This document shows, piece by piece, positions 34,798 through 49,100 of a stretch of DNA of 64,000 bases; position 1 is the stretch's first letter; every line of letters begins with the position of its first letter. Source of the DNA: Clusia tigrina (Eukaryota; Arthropoda; Insecta; Diptera; Clusiidae); the NCBI GenBank assembly GCA_920105625.2, contig OV050030.1, positions 235,693,889-235,757,888 on the forward strand, written 5' to 3'. A program made the position numbers and the translations under genes. Below the pieces are notes generated by a model that worked only from the letters and a program-made list of their open reading frames with translations, was not told the DNA's origin and ran no database searches.

Positions 34798-37487
34798 AGA
34801 CCCTCCAATCGACGGCGGCAGCGACTGAGACGCCTAGAGAGACGCTGACAGAGGCTGCGACGCCGCCTGAGATGCCGACTGAGGCAGATAAGGGTAGATA
34901 TAGGCATATAGATGGCAGCAGACCCCCCAATCGACAGCGGCAGTGACTGAGACGCCTACAGAGATTCTGACAGAGGCTGAGACGCCGACTGAGGCAGATA
35001 CGGGTAGATATTGACATAGAGAATGCAGCAGACCCCCCATCGACGGCGGCAGCGACTGAGACGCCTACAGAGACGCTGACAGAGGCTGCGACGCTGACAG
35101 ATGCTGCGACGCCGACTGAGACGCCGACTGAGGCAGAGAGGTGTAGAAATAGGCATAGAGAAGGCAGCAGACACCTCAATCGATAGCGGTAACAAATGAG
35201 AAGCCTACAGAGACGCTGACAGGGGCTGCGACGCCGACTGAGATGCCGACTGAGGCAGATAGGGGTAGATATAGGCATAGAGAAGGCAGGAGACCCCCCC
35301 AATCGACAGCGGCAGCGACTGAGACGTCTACAGAGACGCTGACAGAGGCTGCGACGCTGACAGATGCTGCGACGCCGACTGACACGCCGACTGAGGCAGA
35401 GAGGTGTAGACATAGGCATAGAGAAGGCAGCAGACACCTCAATCGACAGCGGCAACAAATGAGACGCCTACAGAGACGCTGACAGAGGCTGCGACGCCGA
35501 CTGTGACGCCGACAGAGGCGCGTAGGGGTAGATATAGGCATAGAGAAGGCAGCAGACCCACCAATCGACAGCGGCAGCGACGGAGACGCCTACAGAGACG
35601 CTGACAGAGGCTGCGAAGCCGACTGTGATGCCGACTGAGGCGCGTAGGGGTAGATATAGGCATAGAGAAGGCAGCAGACCCACCAATCGACAGCGGCAGC
35701 GACTGAGACGCCTACAGAGACGCTGACAGAGGCTGCGACGCCGACTGAGGCAGATAGGGGTGGAAATTGGCATAGAGAATTCAGCAGACCCCCCATCGAC
35801 GGCGGCAGCGACTGAGACGCCTACAGAGACGCTGACAGAGGCTGCGACGCTGACAGATGCTGCGACGCCGAATGAGACGCCGATTCAGGCAGAGAGGGGT
35901 AGACATAGGCATAGAGAAGGCAGCAGACACCTCAATCGATAGCGGCAACAAATGAGACGCCTACAGAGATGCTGACAGAGGCTGCGACGCCGACTGAGAT
36001 GCCGACTGAGACGCCGACTGAGGCAGATAGGGGTATATATAGGCATAGAGAAGGCATCAGACCCCCCAATCGACAGCGGCAGCGACTGAGACGCATTCAG
36101 AGACGCTGACAGAGGCTGCGACGCCGACTGAGACGCCGACTGAGGCAGATAAGGGTAGATATTGGCATAGAGAAGGCAGCAGACAACCCAATCGACAGCG
36201 GCTGCGACTGAGACACCTACAGAGACGCTGACAGAGGCTGCGAAGCCGACTGTTGCGCCGACTGAGGCAGATAGGGGAAGAGATAGGCATAGAGAAATCA
36301 GCAGACCCCCCAATCAACAGCCGCAGCGACTGAGACGCCTACAAAGACGCTGACATAGGCTGCGATGCCGACTGAGACGCCGACTGAGACGCCGACTGAG
36401 GCAGATAGGGGTAGATATACGCATAGAGAAGGCATCAGACCCCTCCAATCCACAGCGGCAACGACTGAGACGCATTCAGAGACGCTGACAGAGACGCCGA
36501 CTGGGGCAGATAAGGGTGGACATAGGCATAGAGGAGGCAGCAGACCCCCCAATCGACAGCGACTGAGACGCTTACAGAGATGCTGACAGAGGCTGCGACG
36601 CCGACTGAGACGCCGACTGAGGCAGATAGGGGTAGATAGAGGCATAGTGAAGGCAGCAGACCCCCCAATCGACAGCAGCAGCGACTGAGACGCCTACAGA
36701 GACGTTGACAGAGGCTGCGAAGCTGACAGAGGCTGCGACGGCGACAGAGTTGCCGACTGAGGCAGATAGGGTAAGATATAGGCATACAGAAGGCAGCAGA
36801 CCCCCCAATCGACAGCGGCAGCGACTGAGATGCCTACAGTGACGCAGACAAGAGGCTGCGACGCCGACTGAGAAGCCGAATGAGGCAGATAGGGGTAGAT
36901 ATAGGCATAGAGAAGGCAGCAGACCCCCCAATCGACAGCAGCAGCGACTGAGACGCCTACAGATACGCTGACAGAGGCTGCGATGCCGACTGAGGCAGAT
37001 AGGGGTAGATATTGACATAGAGAAGGCAGCAGACCCCCCAATCGACAGCGGCAGCGACTGAGACACCTACAGAGACGCTGACAGAGGCTGCGACGCCGAC
37101 TGAGATGCCGACTGTGGCAGATAAGGGTAGTTATAGGCATACAGAAGGCAGCAGACCCCCCAATCGACAGCGGCAGCGACTGAGACGCCTACAGAGACTC
37201 TGACAGAGGCTGAGACGCCGACTGAGGCAGATACGGGTAGATAATGACATAGAGAAGGCAGCAGACCCCCAATCTACAGCGTCAGCGACTGAGACGCATT
37301 CAGAGACGCTGACAGAGGCTGCGAAGCCGACTGAGGCAGATAGAATGCATAGTAAATGCAGCGGACTCCCCAGTCGACGGCGGCAGCGACTGCGACGCCT
37401 AGAGCGACGCTCACAGAGACTGCGACGCCGACTGAGATGCCGACTCAGGCAGGTAGGTGTAGATATAGGCATAGAGAAGGCAGCAGA

Positions 37488-37499
37488 CCCCCCCCCCCC
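37488..37499 (-). repeat. C-run, 12 bases (HOR A)
   Basis: This is the G-run box of the monomer on the - strand; most units have six. The matching run is 18 bases in copy C at 54,272-54,289 and the place is deleted in copy B. Confidence 0.9.
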
Positions 37500-40400
37500 A
37501 ATCTACAGCGTCAGCGACTGAGACGCATTCAGAGACGCTGACAGAGTCTGCGACGCCGACTGAGACGCCGAATGAGGCAGATAAGGGTAGATATAGGCAT
37601 AGAGAAGGCAGGAGACCCCCCAATCGACAGCGGCAGCGACTGAGACGCAGTCAGAGAGGCTGACAGAGGCTGCGACGCAGAGTGAGACGCCGACTGGGGC
37701 AGTTAAGGGTAGACATAGGCATAGAGAAGGCAGCAGACCCCCCAATCGACAGTGGCAGCGACTGAGACGCCTACAGAGACGCTGAGAGAGGTTGCGACGC
37801 CGGCTAAGACGCCGACTGAGGCAGATAGGGGTTGACACAAGCATAGAGAAGGCAGCAGACCCCCAATCGACAGCGGCAACAACTGAAACGCCTACAGAGA
37901 CGCTGACAGAGGCTGCGACGCCGACTAAGACGCCGACTGAAACAGATAGGGGTAGATATAGGCATAGAGAATGCAGCAGACCACCCCAATCGACAGCGGC
38001 AGGTACTGAGACGCCTACAGAGACGCTGAGAGAGGCTGCGACGCCGACTGATGCGGATAGGGGTATATATAGACATAGAGAAGGCAGCAGACCCCCCAAT
38101 CGACAACGGCAGTGACTGAGATGCCTACAGAGACGCTGACAAGAGGCTGCGACGCCGACTGAGGCGGAGAGGGGTAGACATAGGCATAGAGAAGGCTGCA
38201 GACACCCCAATCGACAGCGGCAACAAATGAGACGCCTACAGAGACGCTGACAGAGGCTGCGACGCCGACTGAGATGCCGACTGAGGCAGGTAGGGGTAGA
38301 TATAGGCATAGAGAAGGCAGCAGACCCCCCAATCGACAGCGGCAGCGACTGAGACGCTACAGAGGCGCTGACAGAGGCTGCGAACCTGACTGAGATGCCG
38401 ACTGAGGCAGATAAGGGTAGATATAGGCATACAGAAGGCAGCAGACCCCAATCGACAGCGGTACCGACTGAGACGCCTACATAGACCCTGACAATGGCTG
38501 CGATGCCGACTGAGACGCCGACTGAGGCAGATAGGGGTAGATATAGGCAAAGAGAATGCATCAGAACCCCCAATCGACAGCGGCAGTGACTGAGACGCAT
38601 TCAGAGATGCTGACAGAGGCTGCGACACCGACTGAGATGCCGACTGAGGCAGAGAAGGGTAGATATAGGCATAGAGAAGGCAGCAGACCCCCCAATCGAC
38701 AGCGGCAGCGACTGAGACGCCTACAGAGACGCTGACAGAGGCTGCGACGCCGACTGAGATGCCGACTGAGGCGCGTAGTTGTAGATATAGGAATAGAGAA
38801 GGCAGCAATCCCACCAATCGACAGCGGCAACAACTAAGACGCCTACAGAGACGCTGATAGAGGCTGCGACGCCGATTGATATGCCGACTGAGGCAGATAG
38901 GGGTAGATATTGGCATAGAGAAGGCAGCAGACCCACCAATCGACAACGGCAGCGACTGAGACGCCTACTGAGGGAGATACGGGTAGATATTGACATAGAG
39001 AAGGCAGCTGACCCCCCAATCGACAGCTGCAGCGACTGAGACGCCTACATTTACCCTGACAATGGCTGCGATGCCGACTGAGACGCCGACTGAAGCAGAT
39101 AGGGGTAGATTCAGGCAAAGAGAAGGCATCAGAACCCCCAATCGACAGCGGCAGCGACTGAGACGCATTCAGAGATGCTGACAGAGGCTGCGACGCCGAC
39201 TGAGACGCCGACTGAGGCAGAGAAGGGTAGATATTGACATAGAGAAGGCAGCAGACCCCCCAATCGACGGCGGCAGCGACTGAGACGCCTACAGAGACGC
39301 TGACAAGGCTGCGACGCCGACTGATATGCCGACTGAAGCGCGTAGTAGTAGATATAGGAATAGAGAAAGCAGCAGACCCACCAACCGACAGCGGCAACAA
39401 CTGAGACGCCTACAGAGACGCTGATAGAGGCTGCGACGCCGATTGATATGCCGACTGAGGCAGATAGGGGTAGATATTGGCATAGAGAAGGCAGCAGACC
39501 CACCAATCGACAACGGCAGCGACTGAGACGCTTACAGAGACGCTGACAGAGGCTGCGAAGCCGACTGTGACGCCGACTGAGGCGCGTAGTAGTAGATATA
39601 GGAATAGAGAAGGCAGCAGACCCACCAATCGACAGCGGCAACAATTGAGACGCCTACAGAGACGCTGATAGAGGCAGCGACGCCGACTGAGTTGCCGACT
39701 GAGGCAGATAGGGGTAGATATAGGCATACAGAAGGCAGCAGACTCCCCAACCGACAGCGGCAGCGACTGAGACACCTGCAGAGATTCTGACAGAGGCTGA
39801 GACGCCGACTGAGGCAGATACCGGTAGATATTGACATAGAGAAGGCAGCAGACCCCCCAATCGATAGCGGCAGCGACTGAGACGCCTACATAGACGCTGA
39901 CAATGGCTGCGATGCCGACTGAGACGCCGACTGAGACGCCGACTGAGGCAGATAGCGGTAGATATAGGCATAGAGAAGGCATCAGACCCCCCAATCGACA
40001 GCGGCAGCGACTGAAACGCATTCAGAGACGCTGACAGAGGCTGCGAAGCCGACTGTGGCGCCGACTGAGGCATATAGGGGAAGTGATAGGCATAGATTAG
40101 TCAGCAGACCCCCCAATCAACAGCGGCAGCGACTGAGACGCCTACAAGGACGCTGACATAGGCTGCGACGCCGACTGAGGCAGATAGGGGTAGATATAGG
40201 CATAGAGAAGGCAGCAGACCCCTCAATCGACAGCGGCAGAAACTGAGACGCCTACAGAGACGCTGACAGAGGCTGCGACGCCGACTGAGATGCCGACTGA
40301 GGCAGATAGGGGTAGATATAGGCATACAGAAGGCAGCAGACCCCCCCCAATCGACAGCGGCAGCGACTGAGACGCCTACAGAGGCTGAGACGCCGACTGA

Positions 40401-43400
40401 GGCAGATACGTGTAGATATTGACATAGAGAAGGCAGCAGCCTCCCAATCGACAGCAGCTGCGACTGAGACGCCTACAGAGACGCTGACAGAGGCTGCGAA
40501 GCCGACTGTGACGCCGACAGAGGCGCGTAGTAGTAGATATAGGAATAGAGAAGGCAGCAGACCCACCAATCGACAGCGGCAACAACTGAGACGCCTACAG
40601 GGACGCTGATAGAGGCTGCGACGCCGACTGAGTCGCCGACTCAGGCAGATAGGGGTATATATAAGAATACAGAAGGCACCAGAGCCCCCAATCGACGGCG
40701 GCAGCGACTGAGATGCCCACAGAGACGCTGACAGAGGCTGCGACGCTGACAGAGGCTGCGACGCTGACAGAGGCTGCGACGCCGACAGAGGCTGCGACGC
40801 CGACTGAGGCAGAGAGGGTTAGACATAGGCGTAGAGAAGGCAGCAGACAACCCAATCGAGAGCGGCAACAACTGAGATACATACAGAGACGCTGATAGAG
40901 GCTGCGGCGCCGACTGATATGCCGACTGAGGCAGAGAGGGGTAGACATAGGCATAGAGAAGACAGCAGCAGACAACCCAATCGAGAGCGGCAACAACTGA
41001 GACCCATACAGAGACGCTGACAGAGGCTGCGAAGCCGACTGTGACGCCGACAGAGGCGCGTAGTAGTAGATATAAGCATAAATAAGGCAGCAGACACCCC
41101 AATCGACGGCGGCAGCGACTGAGACACCTACAGAGACGTTGACAGAGGCTGCGACGCTGACAGATGCTGACAGATGCTGCGACGCCGACTAAGACGCCGA
41201 CTGAGGCAGAGAGGGGTAGACATAGGCATAGAGAAGGCAGCAGACACCTCAATCGACAGCGGCAGCTACTGAGACGCCTACAGAGACGCTGAGAGAGGCT
41301 GCGACGCCGACTGATGCGGATAGGGGTAGATATAGCCATAGAGAAGGCAGCAGACCCCCCAATCGACAGCGGCAGCGACTGAGATGCCTACAGTGACGCT
41401 GACAAGAGGCTGCGAAGCTGACAGAGGCTGCGACGGCGACAGAGTTGCCGACTGAGGCAGATAGGGTTAGATATAGGCATACAGAAGGCAGCAGACCCCC
41501 CAATCGACAGCGGCAGCGGCTGAGACGGCTACAGAGACGCTGACAGAGGCTGCGACGCCGACTGAGATGCCGACTGAGGCAGATAAGGGTAGATATAGGC
41601 ATACAGAAGGCAGCAGACACCCCAATTGACAGCGGCAGCGACTGAGACGCCTACAGAGACTCTGACAGAGGCTGAGACGCCGACTGAGGCAGATACGGGT
41701 AGATATTGACATAGAGAAGGCAGCAGACCCCCCAATCGACAGCGGCAGCGACTGAGACACCTACAGAGACGCTGACAGAGGCTGCGACGCCGACTGAGGC
41801 AGATAGGGGTAGATATTGGCATAGAGAATGCAGCAGACCCCTCAATCGACGGCGGCAGCGACTGAGACGCCTAGAGAGACGCTCACAGAGGCTGCGACGC
41901 CGACTGAGATGCAGACTCAGGCAGGTAGGGGTAGATATAGGCATAGAGAAGGCAGCAGACCCCCCAATCGACAGCGGCAGCGACTGAGACGCCTACAGAG
42001 ACGCTGACAGGGGCTGCGAAGCTGACTGAGATGACGACTGAGGCAGATAAGGGTAGATATAGGCATACAGAAGGCAGCAGACCCCCCAATCGGCAGCGGC
42101 AGCGACTTAGACGCCTACAGAGATTCTGACAGAGGCTGAGACGCCGACTGAGGCAGATACGGGTAGATATTGACATAGAGAAGGCAGCAGACCTCCCAAT
42201 CGACAGCGGCAGCGACTGAGACGCCTACATAGACTCTGACAATGGCTGCAATGCCGACTGAGACGCCGACTGAGGCAGATAGGGGTAGATATAGGCAAAG
42301 AGAAGGCATCAGAACTCCCAATCGACAGCGGCAGCGACTGAGACGCATTCAGAGATGCTGACAGAGGCTGTGATGCCGACTGAGACGCCGACTGAGGCAG
42401 AGAAGGGTAGATATAGGCATAGAGAAGGCGGCAGACCCCCCAATCGACAGCGGCAGCGACTGAGACGCCTACAGAGAAGCTGACAGAGTCTGCGACGCCG
42501 ACTGAGATGCCGACTGAGGCAGATAGGGGTAGATAATAAAATAGAAAAGGCAGCAGACCCTCCAATCGACGGCGGCAGCGACTGAGACGCCTAGAGAGAC
42601 GCTGACAGAGGCTGCGACGCCGCCTGAGATGCCGACTGAGGCAGATAAGGGTAGATATAGGCATATAGATGGCAGCAGACCCCCCAATCGACAGCGGCAG
42701 TGACTGAGACGCCTACAGAGATTCTGACAGAGGCTGAGACGCCGACTGAGGCAGATACGGGTAGATTTTGACATAGAGAATGCAGCAGATCCCCCATCGA
42801 CGGCGGCAGCGACTGAGACGCCTACAGAGACGCTGACAGAGGCTGCGACGCTGACAGATGCTGCGACGCCGACTGGGACGCCGACTGAGGCAGAGAGGTG
42901 TAGAAATAGGCATAGAGAAGGCAGCAGACACCTCAATCGATAGCGGTAACAAATGAGAAGCCTACAGAGACGCTGACAGGGGCTGCGACGCCGACTGAGA
43001 TGCCGACTGAGGCAGATAGGTGTAGATATAGGCATAGAGAAGGCAGGAGACCCCCCAATCGACAGCGGCAGCGACTGAGACGCATTCAGAGAGGCTGACA
43101 GAGGCTGCGACGCTGACTGAGACGCCGACCGGCTCAGATAAGGGTAGACATAGGCATAGAGGAGGCAGCAGACCCCCCAATCGACAGCGGCAGCGACTGC
43201 GACGCTTACAGAGATGCTGACAGAGGCTGCGACGCCGACTGAGACGCCGACTGAGGCAGATAGGGGTAGATATAGGCATAGAGAAGGCAGGAGACCCCCC
43301 GATCGATAGCCGTAGCACTGAGACACCTACAGAGACGCTGACAGAGTCTGCGACGCCGACTGAGGCAGATAGGGGTAGATATTGGCATAGAGAAGTCAGC

Positions 43401-43403
43401 AGA

Positions 43404-43417
43404 CCCCCCCCCCCCCC
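43404..43417 (-). repeat. C-run, 14 bases (HOR B)
   Basis: The matching run in copy C, 51,374-51,388, has 15 bases. This one-base change accounts for the step in spacing from 7,970 to 7,971 bp. Confidence 0.9.
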
Positions 43418-46069
43418 AATCAACAGCGGCAGCGGCTGAGACGCCTACAGAGACGCTGACAGAGGCTGCGACGCCGACTAAGACGCCGATCGAGGCATAG
43501 AGGGGTTGACATAGGCATAGAGAAGGCAGCAGATCCCCAATCGACAGCGGCAACAACTGAGACGCCTACAGAGACGCTGACAGAGGCTGCGACGCCGACT
43601 GAGATGCCGACTGAAACAGATAGGGGTAGATATAGGCATAGAGAAGGCAGCAGACCCCTCAATCGACAGCGGCAGCGACTGAGACGCCTACAGAGATGCT
43701 GACAGAGGCTGCGACGCCGACTGAGACGCCGACTGAGGCAGATAGAGTTAGATATAGGCATAGAGAATGCAGCAGACCCCCAATCGACAACGGCAGCTAC
43801 TGAGACGCCTACAGAGACGCTGAGAGAGGCTGCGACGCCGACTGATGCGGATAGGGGTAGATATAGGCATAGAGAAGGCAGCAGACCCCCAATCGACAGC
43901 GGCAGCGACTGAGACGCCTACAGAGACGCTGACAGAGGCTGCGACGCCGCCTGAGATGCCGACTGAGGCAGATAGGGGTAGATATTGGCATAGAGAAGGC
44001 AGCAGACCCACCAATCGACAGCGGCAGCGGCTGAGACGCCTACAGAGACGCTGACAGAGGCTGCGAAGCCGACTGTGACGCCGACTGAGGCGCGTAGTAG
44101 TAGATATAGGAATTGAGAAGGCAGCAGACCCACCAATCGACAGTGGCAATAACTGAGACGCCTACAGAGACGCTGATAGAGGCAGCGACGCCGACTGAGT
44201 TGCCGACTGAGGCAGATAGGGGTAGATATAGGCATACAGAAGGCAGCAGACCCCCCAATCGACGGCGGCAGCGACTGAGACGTCTACAGAGACGCTGACA
44301 GAGGCTGCGACGCTGACAGATGCTGCGACGCCGACTGACACGCCGACTGAGGCAGAGAGGTGTATTCATAGGCATAGAGAAGGCAGCAGACACCTCAATC
44401 GACAGCGGCAACAAATGAGACGCCTACAGAGACGCTGACAGAGGCTGCGACGCCGACTGTGACGCCGACAGAGGCGCGTAGGGGTAGATATAGGCATAGA
44501 GAAGGCAGCAGACCCACCAATCGACAGCGGCAGCGACGGAGACGCCTACAGAGACGCTGACAGAGGCTGCGAAGCCGACTGTGATGCCGACTGAGGCGCG
44601 TAGGGGTAGATATAGGCATAGAGAAGGCAGCAGACCCACCAATCGACAGCGGCAGCGACTGAGACGCCTACAGAGACGCTGACAGAGGCTGCGACGCCGA
44701 CTGAGGCAGATAGGGGTGGAAATTGGCATAGAGAATTCAGCAGACCCCCCCATCGACGGCGGCAGCGACTGAGACGCCTACAGAGACGCTGACAGAGGCT
44801 GCGACGCTGACAGATGCTGCGACGCCGAATGAGACGCCGATTGAGGCAGAGAGGGGTAGACATAGGCATAGAGAAGGCAGCAGACACCTCAATCGATAGC
44901 GGCAACAAATGAGACGCCTACAGAGACGCTGACAGAGGCTGCGACGCCGACTGAGATGCCGACTGAGACGCCGACTGAGGCAGATAGGGGTATATATAGG
45001 CATAGAGAAGGCATCAGACCCCCCAATCGACAGCGGCAGCGACTGAGACGCATTCAGAGACGCTGACAGAGGCTGCGACGCCGACTGAGACGCCGACTGA
45101 GGCAGATAAGGGTAGATATTGGCATAGAGAAGGCAGCAGACAACCCAATCGACAGCGGCTGCGACTGAGACACCTACAGAGACGCTGACAGAGGCTGCGA
45201 AGCCGACTGTGGCGCCGACTGAGGCAGATAGGGGAAGAGATAGGCATAGAGAAATCAGCAGACCCCCCAATCAACAGCGGCAGCGACTGAGACGCCTACA
45301 AAGACGCTGACATAGGCTGCGATGCCGACTGAGACGCCGACTGAGACGCCGACTGAGGCAGATAGGGGTAGATATAGGCATAGAGAAGGCATCAGACCCC
45401 CCAATCCACAGCGGCAACGACTGAGACGCATTCAGAGACGCTTACAGAGACGCCGACTGGGGCAGATAAGGGTGGACATAGGCATAGAGGAGGCAGCAGA
45501 CCCCCCAATCGACAGCGACTGAGACGCTTACAGAGATGCTGACAGAGGCTGCGACGCCGACTGAGACGCCGACTGAGGCAGATAGGGGTAGATATAGGCA
45601 TAGTGAAGGCAGCAGACCCCCCAATCGACAGCAGCAGCGACTGAGACGCCTACAGAGACGCTGACAGAGGCTGCGAAGCTGACAGAGGCAGATAGGGGTA
45701 GATATTGGCATAGAGAAGGCAGCAGACCCCCCAATCGACAGCGGCAGCGACTGAGACGCCTACAGAGACGCTGACAGAGGCTGCGATGCCGACTGAGGCA
45801 GATAGGGGTAGATATTGACATAGAGAAGGCAGCAGACCCCCCCAATCGACAGCGGCAGCGACTGAGACACCTACAGAGACGCTGACAGAGGCTGCGACGC
45901 CGACTGAGATGCCGACTGAGGCAGATAAGGGTAGTTATAGGCATACAGAAGGCAGCAGACCCCCCAATCGACAGCGGCAGCGACTGAGACGCCTACAGAG
46001 ACTCTGACAGAGGCTGAGACGCCGACTGAGGCAGATACGGGTAGATATTGACATAGAGAAGGCAGCAGA

Positions 46070-46081
46070 CCCCCCCCCCCC
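46070..46081 (-). repeat. C-run, 12 bases (HOR B)
   Basis: The matching run in copy C, 54,041-54,054, has 14 bases. Confidence 0.9.
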
Positions 46082-46139
46082 AATCTACAGCGTCAGCGAC
46101 TGAGACGCATTCAGAGACGCTGACAGAGGCTACGAAGCC

Positions 46140-46165
46140 GACTGAGGCAGATAGAATATATAGAC
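46140..46165 (-). other. Deletion scar in HOR B (726 bp relative to C)
   Basis: Here GATAGAAT is followed at once by ATATAGACATAG. In copies A and C, GATAGAAT continues with GCATAGTAAATG, and ATATAGACATAG occurs about 0.73 kb later. The joined ends share two or three bases of A/T. Confidence 0.85.
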
Positions 46166-49100
46166 ATAGAGAAGGCAGCAGACCCCCCAATCGACAACGG
46201 CAGTGACTGAGATGCCTACAGAGACGCTGACAAGAGGCTGCGACGCCGACTGAGGCGGAGAGGGGTAGACATAGGCATAGAGAAGGCTGCAGACACCCCA
46301 ATCGACAGCGGCAACAAATGAGACGCCTACAGAGACGCTGACAGAGGCTGCGAACCTGACTGAGATGCCGACTGAGGCAGATAAGGGTAGATATAGGCAT
46401 ACAGAAGGCAGCAGACCCCAATCGACAGCGGTACCGACTGAGACGCCTACATAGACCCTGACAATGGCTGCGATGCCGACTGAGACGCCGACTGAGGCAG
46501 ATAGGGGTAGATATAGGCAAAGAGAATGCATCAGAACCCCCAATCGACAGCGGCAGTGACTGAGACGCATTCAGAGATGCTGACAGAGGCTGCGACACCG
46601 ACTGAGATGCCGACTGAGGCAGAGAAGGGTAGATATAGGCATAGAGAAGGCAGCAGACCCCCCAATCGACAGCGGCAGCGACTGAGACGCCTACAGAGAC
46701 GCTGACAGAGGCTGCGACGCCGACTGAGATGCCGACTGAGGCGCGTAGTTGTAGATATAGGAATAGAGAAGGCAGCAATCCCACCAATCGACAGCGGCAA
46801 CAACTGAGACGCCTACAGAGACGCTGATAGAGGCTGCGACGCCGATTGATATGCCGACTGAGGCAGATAGGGGTAGATATTGGCATAGAGAAGGCAGCAG
46901 ACCCACCAATCGACAACGGCAGCGACTGAGACGCCTACTGAGGGAGATACGGGTAGATATTGACATAGAGAAGGCAGCTGACCCCCCAATCGACAGCTGC
47001 AGCGACTGAGACGCCTACATTTACCCTGACAATGGCTGCGATGCCGACTGAGACGCCGACTGAAGCAGATAGGGGTAGATTCAGGCAAAGAGAAGGCATC
47101 AGAACCCCCAATCGACAGCGGCAGCGACTGAGACGCATTCAGAGATGCTGACAGAGGCTGCGACGCCGACTGAGACGCCGACTGAGGCAGAGAAGGGTAG
47201 ATATTGACATAGAGAAGGCAGCAGACCCCCCAATCGACGGCGGCAGCGACTGAGACGCCTACAGAGACGCTGACAAGGCTGCGACGCCGACTGAGATGCC
47301 GACTGAAGCGCGTAGTAGTAGATATAGGAATAGAGAAAGCAGCAGACCCACCAACCGACAGCGGCAACAACTGAGACGCCTACAGAGACGCTGATAGAGG
47401 CTGCGACGCCGATTGATATGCCGACTGAGGCAGATAGGGGTAGATATTGGCATAGAGAAGGCAGCAGACCCACCAATCGACAACGGCAGCGACTGAGACG
47501 CTTACAGAGACGCTGACAGAGGCTGCGAAGCCGACTGTGACGCCGACTGAGGCGCGTAGTAGTAGATATAGGAATAGAGAAGGCAGCAGACCCACCAATC
47601 GACAGCGGCAACAATTGAGACGCCTACAGAGACGCTGATAGAGGCAGCAACGCCGACTGAGTTGCCGACTGAGGCAGATAGGGGTAGATATAGGCATACA
47701 GAAGGCAGCAGACTCCCCAACCGACAGCGGCAGCGACTGAGACACCTGCAGAGATTCTGACAGAGGCTGAGACGCCGACTGAGGCAGATACCGGTAGATA
47801 TTGACATAGAGAAGGCAGCAGACCCCCCAATCGATAGCGGCAGCGACTGAGACGCCTACATAGACGCTGACAATGGCTGCGATGCCGACTGAGACGCCGA
47901 CTGAGACGCCGACTGAGGCAGATAGCGGTAGATATAGGCATAGAGAAGGCATCAGACCCCCCAATCGACAGCGGCAGCGACTGAAACGCATTCAGAGACG
48001 CTGACAGAGGCTGCGAAGCCGACTGTGGCGCCGACTGAGGCAGATAGGGGAAGTGATAGGCATAGATTAGTCAGCAGACCCCCCAATCAACAGCGGCAGC
48101 GACTGAGACGCCTACAAGGACGCTGACATAGGCTGCGACGCCGACTGAGGCAGATAGGGGTAGATATAGGCATAGAGAAGGCAGCAGACCCCCCAATCGA
48201 CAGCGGCAGAAACTGAGACGCCTACAGAGACGCTGACAGAGGCTGCGACGCCGACTGAGATGCCGACTGAGGCAAATAAGGGTAGATATAGGCATACAGA
48301 AGGCAGCAGACCCCCCCCAATCGACAGCGGCAGCGACTGAGACGCCTACAGAGGCTGAGACGCCGACTGAGGCAGATACGTGTAGATATTGACATAGAGA
48401 AGGCAGCAGCCTCCCAATCGACAGCAGCTGCGACTGAGACGCCTACAGAGACGCTGACAGAGGCTGCGAAGCCGACTGTGACGCCGACAGAGGCGCGTAG
48501 TAGTAGATATAGGAATAGAGAAGGCAGCAGACCCACCAATCGACAGCGGCAACAACTGAGACGTCTACAGGGACGCTGATAGAGGCTGCGACGCCGACTG
48601 AGTCGCCGACTCAGGCAGATAGGGGTATATATAAGAATACAGAAGGCACCAGAGCCCCCAATCGACGGCGGCAGCGACTGAGATGCCCACAGAGACGCTG
48701 ACAGAGGCTGCGACGCTGACAGAGGCTGCGACGCTGACAGAGGCTGCGACGCCGACAGAGGCTGCGACGCCGACTGAGGCAGAGAGGGTTAGACATAGGC
48801 GTAGAGAAGGCAGCAGACAACCCAATCGAGAGCGGCAACAACTGAGATACATACAGAGACGCTGATAGAGGCTGCGGCGCCGACTGATATGCCGACTGAG
48901 GCAGAGAGGGGTAGACATAGGCATAGAGAAGACAGCAGCAGACAACCCAATCGAGAGCGGCAACAACTGAGACCCATACAGAGACGCTGACAGAGGCTGC
49001 GAAGCCGACTGTGACGCCGACAGAGGCGCGTAGTAGTAGATATAAGCATAAATAAGGCAGCAGACACCCCAATCGACGGCGGCAGCGACTGAGACACCTA

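Larger units (their letters stand above)
30791..38440 (-). repeat. ~8-kb higher-order repeat, copy A (7,650 bp)
   Basis: Copy boundaries are set at GCAGACCCCAATCGACAGCG, which occurs at 30,791, 38,441 and 46,411. Spacing from A to B starts at 7,650, becomes 7,772 (31,638 with 39,410), 7,747 (33,072 with 40,819), 7,757 (34,350 with 42,107) and 8,956 (35,439 with 44,395). The 1,199-bp jump means A lacks the sequence at about 43,050-44,250 of B. A retains about 152 bp near 36.7-36.9 kb, a ~0.72-kb segment after 37,343, and one monomer near 38,260-38,380, all missing in B. Confidence 0.9.
38441..46410 (-). repeat. ~8-kb higher-order repeat, copy B (7,970 bp)
   Basis: B matches C at a constant 7,970 bp from 38,441 (38,965 with 46,935; 39,410 with 47,380; 42,107 with 50,077), and 7,971 bp after the C-run at 43,404. 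In the lines I compared the two copies are nearly identical, with isolated substitutions such as GGCATATAGGGG at 40,069 against GGCAGATAGGGG at 48,039. B has a 726-bp deletion near 46,150 relative to C. Confidence 0.93.
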
